Shown here piece by piece: positions 21,898 through 31,030 of a stretch of 64,000 nucleotides of DNA. This stretch comes from Patella vulgata (lineage: Eukaryota; Mollusca; Gastropoda; Patellidae). The notes under the pieces were generated by a model. It ran no database searches. It was not told where the DNA came from and saw only the letters and a program-made list of their open reading frames with translations. Position numbers and translations under genes: made by a program. The stretch spans positions 14,087,501 to 14,151,500 of the forward strand of contig NC_065886.2 of the NCBI RefSeq assembly GCF_932274485.2, given 5' to 3'. The stretch's first letter is position 1, and each line of letters opens with the position of its first letter.

Positions 21898-22879
21898 TAC
21901 TATAACTGGAGTTGACCATGAAAATAAGTAAAAGAAAGAAACACTCGCTGAAAGAAAATCCTTCTATTACCTTAAGTTTATCTTGCTCCAGCAAGGCCAT
22001 TGACTTACTTGAGAATTATTCCACCCATAAATATCAATTTCAATAATCAGTTTGACACTCCGTTGACAGGGTTGTTTTTTTTCAACTTTGATATTTTCAT
22101 ATATCCCTGGTTTGCACATTGAATGGTGAATGTGACGCCTGATGCATGACAGCCATGTACATTTCTCTCCTTTATAAAATGCGAGATTCGGTGCCTCTCG
22201 GGAATTGTCAGAACAACGTGGTTTAATTAACTGATGTCGAATAATAAATAATATTCGCAATTTAATCAACAATTCGCCGTTGTTTGATGAAATATTATGA
22301 TTAAATATGTAATTTACAAATCCCTGCCTTGAAAAAAATTTCTTCCATTTCAAAGGTATGTGGTAACATCATCACAATACACCAGTTACCATTCCGCGGG
22401 TTCATTAGTCCACCGATATCTATTAAAGGGGTTGGGTTAGGTTTAAGAATTTGGGGGAGAGGTTAAGTCTCCACATAAACACTGACCTAGGATGATGAAA
22501 AGTTAGTTCGTGATATTTCCTAGTTTTATTTAAAAATACATACAATACAATACATTAGATTTATATACAAAAGCGATTTCTCTGTTTTTTGGTGTTGGTG
22601 GCGCTGATGGTCTTCCTTGGATGGTACTTCTGATATTCTGGTAATTTTGTTTCTGAAGAAGAAAAAGAATAAATTTGAGAGCCACATTATTGTGTTTCCT
22701 ACTACGAATTATCAGGGTTAGGGTTCGGATTATGTTTTTTTTATACCCATATTTATAGTATTTCTTACCGCGGCGGACTAGTGAACCCGCTGACTAGTGA
22801 GAGCCCTGTCCCATTGCAAAACACAGTAAAGAATAATAAAACTTATACGAAACACTGTTTGATTCCGTGACATTTCGTT
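21898..22879. other. no gene seen
   Basis: AT-rich. A 128-codon open frame at 21967-22353 (minus) has no recognisable motif and AT-biased composition; it is not called. Short GGTTAGG words occur near 22437 and 22718. Confidence 0.5.
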
Positions 22880-23082
22880 AAAAGGGGAGCCATGATGGTT
22901 TAATGAATAAGAAGCTGGCGGACTTGTGCAAGGAACAAGAAAAAGAACACTTGCTAGTTGGAATTCGACGAAGGGTAGGCGGACATGGCGCTGTCCAGGC
23001 AAAATTTTCCTCATGCATTGCCGGTCTTCAATAGCCCAGTTGGTGTAGACGAGTATGACGTTAAACCCCTTTACATTTTATT
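22880..23082 (+). mobile_element. SINE-A, internally deleted
   Basis: The head GGGAGCCATGATGGTTTAATG and a GAAGCTGG segment are followed after a gap by the 3' half (TAGTTGGAATTCGACGAAGG, GGCAAAATTTTCCTCATG, GACGTTAAACCCCTTTACAT). The mid-body is missing. Confidence 0.8.
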
Positions 23083-23719
23083 TCGTAAAAATAAAGACCC
23101 AACTGCGCCGGACCCACTAAGATGACATTTTTGTAATTCATGTTATACACAGTTCTATGAAATACAATTACAGCTGACTTATGGTCGATGTTTCTATTGG
23201 GATTCTCTCGTCTTCTATTAGGCAATTGTCGTTACAACGTCTAAACTATCTAGTCGAAATGTTCCTCCTCGGGTATAAACGTCAATTGCATTCTATAGAA
23301 TTGCATCTAGTGTACGTGTCGCTTAACTGTCATTGAAACATCCTGTTGAATATCTAATCTCTGTTCACCCACTATCGCACCCCCGCCGACTCACTTTTCA
23401 TGCAGATGTTTGTTGACCTCTTGTCTCGAATCGTATAAAAGGCTTTGAGTTGAGTAGAGTTTGGTGGATGTTCTTGATTTGGAGGCGGCAATATACCAAA
23501 GTTAAGGGGCTGGTTACGGTGATTATGTTTCTCAAAATGTCTGTGGCCATCGTAAGGTCAGGCCTTAGAGAATAATGTTGCCACATATTGCCATGAGGTA
23601 ACAAGCGTCCAGTCTAAAGATAATTTGGTGGAAAAATCGCGAGTCAGGCAAAAAGAGGAGAATTAACAATAGTCTGTGACCAAAGGCATTTGTGGCTACA
23701 AACTATATCCCTAATCATG
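23083..23719. other. no gene seen
   Basis: Mixed-composition DNA without recognised repeats or a coding signature. Confidence 0.5.
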
Positions 23720-23963
23720 TGACATGGGGAGGGAGTCTGGTCTATGGTGTTGCGCTTCGAGCTCTGGGACTCTCGGTCGTGGGTTCCATCCTTGTTGCCA
23801 CATGGGGAGGGGGATCTAGCGGTCTATGGTGTTGAGCTTCGAGCTCTGGGACTCTCGGTCGGGGGTTCCATCTCTTCGTGTGACATGGGAAGGGGAATCT
23901 AGTAGTCTATGGTGTTGCGCTTCGAACTCTAGTTGGGAGTCTTGGTCGTGGATTCCATCCCTA
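23720..23963 (+). repeat. tandem array of three tRNA-like units (about 80 bp each)
   Basis: Units start near 23720, 23798 and 23880, each with ACATGGGGAGGGGGATCTAG, CGGTCTATGGTGTTGCGC, TTCGAGCTCTGGGACTCTCG and GTCGTGGGTTCCATCC. The last motif is B-box-like (GGTTCRANNCC with a changed base) and TAGCGGTCTATGG is A-box-like. The layout resembles a SINE head in three copies. A clean cloverleaf could not be folded by eye, so a functional tRNA gene is unlikely. Downstream, GCAGCAAAGACCCCTGTGC recalls the SINE-B body. Confidence 0.7.
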
Positions 23964-23986
23964 GTGTGAGCGTATGTGGCTTATGA

Positions 23987-23996
23987 CCCCCCCCCC
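23987..23996. repeat. poly-C tract (C10)
   Basis: Lies between the tRNA-like array and a SINE-B-like body remnant (GCAGCAAAGACCCC, about 24033-24050), the same relative position as the C tracts in SINE-B at 963 and 19628. Confidence 0.8.
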
Positions 23997-24267
23997 TCTT
24001 CTGAAACCGTACATTTACTGCAGTTTCCCCTCGCAGCAAAGACCCCTGTGCATGGTTGAGTTTACTAAATTAAAGGTTTGCATGCGATATCTCTCGTGGA
24101 CAGTCTTAGGTGTTCACAGGAATTTACATAACAAGGCCGCACAAGGTATATACAAGGCTGAATACACTTGAGTACTCAGTATATACGCTGCTCTTAAAAC
24201 GGTTAATTAACTAAGATCCGTAAAAGAGTTGCCTAGCAGCTAGTTTGGATAAATCACAGAAACCGAT

Positions 24268-24345
24268 ATCCGCCCATGTACACGTTGCTTTAGCGTACAT
24301 GTAAAATAACCTTTCCCATTTGGAATTCGACGCCAAACAGGCGGA
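24268..24345 (+). mobile_element. SINE-A mid-body fragment
   Basis: CCCATGTACACGTTGCTTTA, CATGTAAAATAACC and CATTTGGAATTCGACGC match the centre of SINE-A. Both ends are missing. Confidence 0.65.
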
Positions 24346-24418
24346 AAGTCCGCTTTTAGTATTACACACGTGGCTATTGAAACATATATGACCTATGTTA
24401 GATTTAAGAATATAATAA

Positions 24419-24489
24419 CGCCAACAATCACGTGCCCTAACCTTATTTACATCTCAGCGATCTTGACGAAAATTGGGCTGGCCTTAACA
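24419..24489 (+). repeat. rep-F, dispersed repeat copy 2
   Basis: Matches 4940-5010 at roughly 85% by eye over 70 bp, including TTATTTACATCTCAGCGA and TTGACGAAA. Not recognised. Confidence 0.75.
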
Positions 24490-24837
24490 AATAGAACTAG
24501 CCTCATTATCCATTCATTGCCTTTCCCAAGGGATGTAATACGCAAGCCATTGAAAAGCAGGTTGTCTCCCTTTTTAATCTGGATTTCAGACGCTACTTGC
24601 ATAAACAATTGGAAGACAACTCGGCCATTTCATGATTTGTTGAACATTGATTTACACACTGCTTCATGGAAATCACTGAAGCGTTAAGTGACTACTTCTG
24701 CGGATATTGATCAAAGGATAACACGAGACTTGGTAATTGGCTGGTCGTGTTAAATTTCGCTTCATTTACTGGTTTTATTAATCGACATGCAAGATGTCTG
24801 ACTCCTTACTGAATTAATTGAACATCCATCTTAGTAA

Positions 24838-25330
24838 CATCTCTTTATAAAGAACTATTTGTGATATGAAATAATTGCCCTACTCACTTTACATGGGCGA
24901 TTCATATGTTTTACGCTATGAATTATTTAATAAAGAATAATTTGTTAAGTCATATCAATTTTTGATATTATATAATTGAAATGGCGGATGCACAAACTAC
25001 TTAGCATTATGGAGTTATAAATTTTTTTTGATATGAAATAATTATTGCATAATACTCATTTTACAAGGCTAAAATGATTTTATAAATTTCATTTGATAAT
25101 TAGTATCAATTTGTGTTATTCTATCATTTAAATTGCGGATGCCAACCAGTTTAGCAATATCGCTTTATAAAGAACTATTTGTGATCAAATAATTAGTGTA
25201 TCCTACCCATTTGGTGATTCACGTTATGCTAAGAATGATTTTTTAATTTTCCTCTGATAATTCATATTAATTTATGTATTTAACTGTAATTCTATCATTG
25301 AAGTAGTGGATGTCACATGAGGTTACTTGT
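24838..25330. repeat. degenerate satellite-like tandem repeat, three units of about 160-167 bp
   Basis: Each unit contains a variant of TCTTTATAAAGAACTATTTG, ATGAAATAATT, TTACATGGGCGATTCA, AATAATTTGTTAAGTCATAT, TATTATATAATTGAA and GGCGGATGCA. Unit starts are near 24838, 25000 and 25152, with the end near 25330. Units differ by many substitutions and small indels, so the array is old. Confidence 0.75.
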
Positions 25331-26184
25331 CTCTTTAAATCAAAAAACGACATTATAAGAGATGACTTTTTGTACGACTACTTCCATCTTGGATAGTTTA
25401 AATATATAGGTGAAGGAATCCTATTGATTTGTAACTCACCAATATACGTGTATTTGCTGTGCATGATTGGTTGAAATTTGAATTTGTACAGTTAATGAGC
25501 TATCCTACCCACTTCCGTGGTTAACTGGTCAGAAGATATTCGGATAAAGATTCTATGTTTTAACTTTCTGTTGTTGACAATTCTTATTAATTGTTTTCTT
25601 AATTTATATTGCTGTTTCATATAACTTATAGTCTTTAATTGCATCATTTCGTACTAGCGAAAATATTTCTTAATATATACAGGTTGAAGTGTGGTAACGT
25701 TCACTCTACACAAAATCATTTCGGGACTAGCATATGGCACAATTTTCATATCAATAATTCGTAGGATTAGCATCTATCATATAATTCAAGGTTATACATC
25801 ATAATCATATCGTGCAGCATAGTGGGTTGACTTTAAATTTGACGGGAAAGAACACAAATAGAAGATACAGAATTATTTCTTTAAAGAGGCCCTAACACGA
25901 TTGTCAACTCATTTGCACACGTACCAAAACTTCATAACATCATTGGGGATTGGTTACTCATGAGGTATCTCCATCAGAATATAATTGCGGGTTTTTCAAC
26001 TGCAAATAAACGAAACAAGAAATGAAATAACGTCCAACGAAAGAAGACTTAAAGGTTCCAATTTGTACTAGTAATATGTTGATATTGGTTAACAATTACG
26101 GTTCCGTGCAAAATGTTCCATCGTGTTTCATTTTTTTGCCTAGGTCTAGCAACAGATATTCTGATTGGTATAACATCTTTATAC
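25331..26184. other. no gene seen
   Basis: AT-rich, unique-looking. Nothing was recognised. Confidence 0.5.
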
Positions 26185-26431
26185 AATACCTTTCTGGTTC
26201 GACAACGCCGTTCTCATAGGAAATAACACATTTCTGACGTTCTTCTGGTAGGAGACAGCACCTTTACGATGAGACAGCGCTCTTCGCATAAGAAATAACA
26301 CCTTTCAGATGAGATGTCATTCTGATAGGAGATATCACCTTTCTGATGAGACAACGCCATTCTAATAGGAGATAGCACCTTTGTGATGAGACAACTCCAT
26401 TCTGATAGGATATAGCACCTTTGTGGTATCC
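26185..26431. repeat. 40-bp minisatellite, about six units
   Basis: The consensus includes GATGAGACAACGCCATTCTG and ATAGGAGATAGCACCTTTGT. The last three units are regular at 40 bp; earlier ones carry small insertions. No open frame runs through the array. Confidence 0.88.
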
Positions 26432-28177
26432 CAGTTAGATGCCCTTACAGAACTATGCACCGCGAACAGGTTTTAGGTTTGAATTCAATCGATTCAATTA
26501 CATTTAGAAATAAGAACACACATTAAAAATTTCAGCAACCATACACCATCACGTCAGCGTCTTGGAAAAAAGAAACAATTAATTGGTGTAGCGATTTTGT
26601 ACGAATAGATTATTATTAACCCTATTTAAGAACGCGTCATCACAAACTTTACCCTAAAGCTCTTATGAAAAATGTTAGGTATTATCTATAGATACAATCG
26701 TTAAATCATATCACAATAGAAACCAGCCTACAGGTATAGTTTATAAGTCAGCCACCTGAATTCAGACAGAAACGATTCAGTAAGTACAGCTACAATAAGC
26801 ACTTTTCTGAAAAGGCACCGTATGCCGAGCAGAGCGAGTCGAAAACGTTGAGGATATGCATAGAAATTTTACTAAATATTCTGATAATTTCTTTTTGTTG
26901 CGTATCATACTTGATTGTGTTGCTTTACGTTAGGAACACTGATCTAGACAATATTACATATATATTTACACATTGTTGTTTCCATCGTCACGTGAATCAA
27001 TACTTAAAGTTTTCCAAGAAAAAACCCAACTAATTGGCATGTTTTTGTGGATAATTTATAATGTTTATCGGGATAAATAGCGTAACGGAATTTAATATGA
27101 TAATAAACTTGGTATTACTGCTTTCAAGGACCGAGATCCCTTCATATGGATATGAAATAGGGCTTAACGTCCCATTTTCACGCACCGACTGAGATAATGA
27201 AGAAGGTCCCATTGATTTGAATCAACATTGGGCTGATCGAAAAAAAAGCGTAAGTCCTATACTAACTATTTAATTAAGCCGGAGTAAATGTATTAAAGGT
27301 TCGCAAATGACTAAAACCGCGGGTGTGTTTTTTTAAAGGTTTAGTTTTTCAACATTGGCTGAATGCAGGATTTCCGATAGTGGTAGATCGTGGTTAAAAA
27401 GCAAACCCAAGACAGATTTTGTTTCATAGATTTATTGGTTCGCCTATGTCGACGATTCAGGAACATCTAAATCCACGTCTCGATTTGTGGTTAGCTAACA
27501 TTTATTTGATATTTCGTGATCACTTCATCAGTGAGTAACTTCATTTATTTGGGTAAGTGACACAGTTCCCATATATCATACTAAGCCAGATAATACCCAT
27601 AGATCCACGATAACATCATTTATCGCCATTTGGACTGTACAAAGCCTTAGTGACATAATCCAGTACCGTTATCCACAATTTTAATAACGAACGCTTAAAG
27701 TGAGAAATCTACCAATGGCTTAAGGAACAATCCGAGTGTCAAGAAAATAGTATTAGTTGTTGATATGCCATTTCGTGTAATCATTCCCTCAAATGCTAAT
27801 TTAATTTCATACTAGAATTTAGCCATTTCATACACAAAGAAAAAATATTCGTATAGGATTTTTGAATCCTTACCGTCTATTTTTCACCACGATTCTTCTT
27901 TGTTTGCGAAAAGGAATCATATCTTGCCACATCAGACACAAATTTATAAAAATTCAACACTATTTTCATATAGAATTGTGCATTACAAAAAAACAAGATT
28001 CGTTTGAATTGATCCGCCATTATGAAACTCACGCCTGCGCAGACCGGAGGTCACGGGTTCATAGCTGCGCTCAGCCAATATTCCAAATGTAGGAATGCAA
28101 TTCTACCGTAATATGAAAATTCGTGCTATACACCAATTAACAGACTAAACTGTTATTTGATACCCTCATTTTTTTTA
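26432..28177. other. no gene seen apart from one SINE-A fragment
   Basis: AT-rich DNA. A SINE-A 3' fragment lies at 27155-27212 (minus). Near 28035-28080 a GGAGGTCACGGGTTCATAGC segment looks faintly B-box-like but is isolated. Confidence 0.5.
27155..27212 (-). mobile_element. SINE-A 3' end fragment
   Basis: On the minus strand: TCTTCATTATCTCAGTCGG, then GGGACGTTAAGCCCTATTTC. Truncated to about 55 bp. Confidence 0.75.
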
Positions 28178-28413
28178 TTCAACATACACGAACAATTATT
28201 ATATAAAATCTATAAAATAGAATAACACATTATATTGACATTTATAAAATATTTGAAATAAATAAATACTTTAAATTTAATAAAGTAATACAAGGTAATT
28301 AAATGAACCTCAAACATTCAACATACATGAACAATTATTACATAAAATTTGTATCAATGTGTTATTCTATTTTATAAATTTTATGTAATAATTGTTCATG
28401 TTTGTTGAATGTC
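28178..28413. repeat. inverted/direct repeat cluster with a long hairpin
   Basis: ATTCAACATACACGAACAAT (about 28177) recurs as a near copy at 28316. From 28315 to 28413 the sequence is a large imperfect palindrome: the left arm ACATTCAACATACATGAAC plus AATTATTACATAAAAT and the right arm ATTTTATGTAATAATTG plus TTCATGTTTGTTGAATGT pair over about 35 bp. The word GAATAACACAT also recurs inverted at 28221 and about 28355. The arrangement fits a foldback-type element or nested inverted duplication. Confidence 0.8.
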
Positions 28414-28525
28414 TGAGGCAACACAGTCATTTGGGATGACACATTTTCTCCCAAATGGCCGTCTTTTTTTAAAATAGATAACAGCAATTGCTTTTTCCAA
28501 ACCCTCAACGATAATAGCCTACATT

Positions 28526-28640
28526 TACAGTAAAAACTCTCTATTAAGGACAACTCGTGACTGACAAATGCTACCCTTTTCAGAGAGGTGCAATGATTAA
28601 ACAAATTGCGATCAGTGTCCTTAATGGACATGGCCCTGCA
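28526..28640 (+). mobile_element. possible pogo/Tigger-like DNA transposon end
   Basis: TTACAGTAAAAACTCTCTAT, then TAAGGACAAC, and downstream GTGTCCTTAATGGACA and CAGAGAGG, resemble the CAGTGAAACCTCTCTATTAAG ends of pogo/Tigger-like elements. The partner end was not found. Resemblance from memory, not alignment. Confidence 0.35.
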
Positions 28641-28745
28641 AGCAGAGTTGTCGCATGGATCAGTTGGAGAAAACATATAAAATATTTATTTTATTCTCTC
28701 TTGATTCTTGCTACATGTACCAGGCTTTATTAGGGCCGTGTCGAA

Positions 28746-29057
28746 TTAATTAATTCTATGGTTTGGTACAAACACAGCACAGATTTGAAGCAAAAATAGG
28801 TGCGATTGCGAAGTCCAAACCATAGGATATGATAAAGCAGCATCTTTCCAAACATTATTTACATCAACAGAAACCGGATATACCAATATTTTCGAACTTA
28901 CATTATGTACAGAACATGTTTTGTTGACCACCTTTACCAAATGTTGTGCTTTGCCATTTCTGCAATCATGGCATATTACAAAAGGTTCCCACTCAAAATC
29001 GCCTAACATTTTCATGATTTTTTTTATGAATTCTACAGGAAACTTCACAGGCAACAT
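28746..29057 (-). CDS. unrecognised open frame, 103 codons, weak coding candidate
   Basis: From the first Met: MLPVKFPVEFIKKIMKMLGD, then CHDCRNGKAQHLVKVVNKT. It has one CxxC pair and a mixed, not strongly AT-driven composition, which makes it one of the few frames outside SINEs worth keeping. No family was recognised and no splice sites or upstream exon can be argued. Its nearness to a possible pogo-like end (28526-28640) allows it to be part of a decayed transposase, but no DDE motif is visible. It may be chance. Confidence 0.2.
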   Translation of the reverse strand: MLPVKFPVEFIKKIMKMLGDFEWEPFVICHDCRNGKAQHLVKVVNKTCSVHNVSSKILVYPVSVDVNNVWKDAALSYPMVWTSQSHLFLLQICAVFVPNHRIN

Positions 29058-29689
29058 AAAGTGACGAATTAAATTTTAGATATTAAATTTCAGACGGAGA
29101 TCATTTTCAAATATCCAAATTACACTCAAATATGTAAAGTAAATAATAAAAACCTGGGGCCTGTTTCACGAATTTTACAGACATTTCACCTAATAGTTTG
29201 GATGCGGGTGTGGCGCCAGGCAGGGTAAGCTTACTCTTCCGGGCACCTGTTACCACTGTTTGTCGTGTATTTTGTACACGAGGAGCAGTCCATTTGCTGA
29301 TTACACTATTTTGCTTGAATACACTATTTTGCCTATAACGTTTTTTAGGACTTCGAATTATGTCTTATGGTTTGGATTGTTCGTACTTGGTTTTATTTTA
29401 TTTGAAAGGATCTGGCAACTACTGCCCTTCCTCTTGTTATCAATGTTTCCTTACGTGCCTTAGCGACTGAAGCTGGTGGGCGCCCAGGTTGCAAGCATTT
29501 CTGGCCACTCAAAGCTACCCAAACTTGGGGAGATGCAGATCCTTTGTCTTGGCTCTTGAAGAAAGATGGATCATCAGACGATGAGTTATTTATCATAAGA
29601 GAGTGCATGTTGATTTGCACTTGCGGTCAGAATAAAATCACATAAATCAATGCCGTCTTTCCCAATGCCCCTTGTCTTAGCCCTGATCA
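29058..29689. other. no gene confirmed; weak frames only
   Basis: A minus-strand frame at 29393-29620 (75 codons; SSSDDPSFFKSQDKG, GQKCLQPGRPPASVAK) is open but unrecognised. Near 29155 the phrase GGGGCCTGTTTCACGAA looks like a common repeat terminus in invertebrates; no full element was traced. Confidence 0.35.
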
Positions 29690-29746
29690 GTCTTTACTAT
29701 CCCAGTCGGAGCACAACAGTAGGACGTTAAACCCCATTTCACTTAG
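29690..29746 (+). mobile_element. SINE-A 3' end fragment
   Basis: CTATCCCAGTCGGAGCACAA, CAGTAGGACGTTAAACCCCA and TTTCACTT. Severe 5' truncation. Confidence 0.85.
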
Positions 29747-30061
29747 CCCTGACTTAATACTTGCTTAGAGAAACATATTGGTACTGGAGGTTTGGGTGTG
29801 TAAGCACAATACCCCCTTTTCACCGGCTTAATACACAGCGAAACAGCATAGATCGATCACATGTTAATTCCACATATATTTGTAAATACTCAACGAAATT
29901 CAATCTCCTAATAGAGGTTCATCTTTCACAATAATGAAGTTTGCAAGTGACTTTTATAGGGCTAAAATGGCGTATCAGGATTTAAAGGGTTTTCACAAAA
30001 GTACTTGAATAGTTATTAACCTTACTAATTGTTAATTAAATAAGACCAATATTTACAGTCG

Positions 30062-30155
30062 TTTCTTTGTTCCATCCGAACTACTAAACGGTGTCCTTCG
30101 CCCGGCCTTCTGTCTTGTACCAATGACAAGGAGGAACCACACCGAAAAATATTTT
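30062..30155 (-). mobile_element. SINE-A mid-body fragment
   Basis: On the minus strand: TTTTCGGTGTGGTTCCTCC, CTTGTCATTGGTACAAGAC and AGTAGTTCGGATGGAAC. Lacks both head and tail. Confidence 0.75.
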
Positions 30156-30311
30156 CCGTGTGGAATTGTGTGCATACGACTTATATTATTATCATGCATG
30201 CCTTTGTACATATTAAACCTGTTTCAACTTACCAGGTTAGGCGCAATATAACCCATTTGGTGCAAACATGCCATTAAACATAATTTCATCTATTCATTTT
30301 AACCCTCTATA

Positions 30312-30360
30312 TTAGCCCAGTCGGAGCAGAACAGTGGGAGGTTGAACCTCATTTCATTTG
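30312..30360 (+). mobile_element. SINE-A 3' end fragment
   Basis: TTAGCCCAGTCGGAGCAGAA, then AGGTTGAACCTCATTTCATT. Truncated to about 50 bp. Confidence 0.8.
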
Positions 30361-30760
30361 TATATTTGATTTGATTTCATTCCATTATACACTTAAAACA
30401 CACCGTACGCATCATACTTTAAGAATAGAAGCGAATCTGGTCACATCCACCGTCGGGCATAAGTTAAATTAATGAAGATTGGACTGTATAAATAATTAAC
30501 CACAGTAAACATAAACAGCATACGTAGTTTAATTACACAAGCCATCAGAGTTGATATAAATCTCGATACATGAATTATTAACAGATTGTAAACAATACAT
30601 ACGGTTTGTTAGTAGATGATGAAGTGGATTGATAAGAATTTAGGTCCATTAGAAGCGTTAGTTGCTTATCGTATCATCATCCCCATTACAATCTGCCAAT
30701 ATAGAATTATCTTCAAAAACATCTATATCTTTATATCTACTACAATGTTATTAATTCTCT

Positions 30761-31030
30761 TTACACAAAATTATCACACTATTATTTCATAATATTCTTT
30801 GAATATAATTCGTGAAATGAAGCTGGATTTAACGTCCTACTGTTCTACTCCATCCGGGAATATTTGTGCTGAAGCTGAAGACAATGGGTAAAGATGTCCA
30901 GATTACACAAAATTATCACAGTATTATTTCATAATATCCTTTGAATATAATTTGTGAAATGAAATGGGATTTAACGTCCTACTGTTCTGCTCCATCCGGG
31001 AATATAATTTGTGCTGAGAGATGCCCAGAT
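30761..31030. repeat. tandem duplication (142-bp period) including a SINE-A 3' end
   Basis: Both units start TTACACAAAATTATCACA (30761 and 30903), continue TATTATTTCATAATAT, then GAATATAATT, and include a minus-strand SINE-A end (CCCGGATGGAG, GAACAGTAGGACGTTAAATC) followed by TTGTGCTGA. The duplication occurred after the SINE fragment was in place. Confidence 0.85.

Noticed and set aside
21967-22353. 128-codon open frame on the minus strand
   Set aside because: No recognisable motif, AT-biased residues (I, N, K), and no splice context; chance is the simpler explanation.
26185-26431. CRISPR-like array
   Set aside because: Unit and spacing are a plain 40-bp minisatellite without distinct spacers, in a eukaryotic context.
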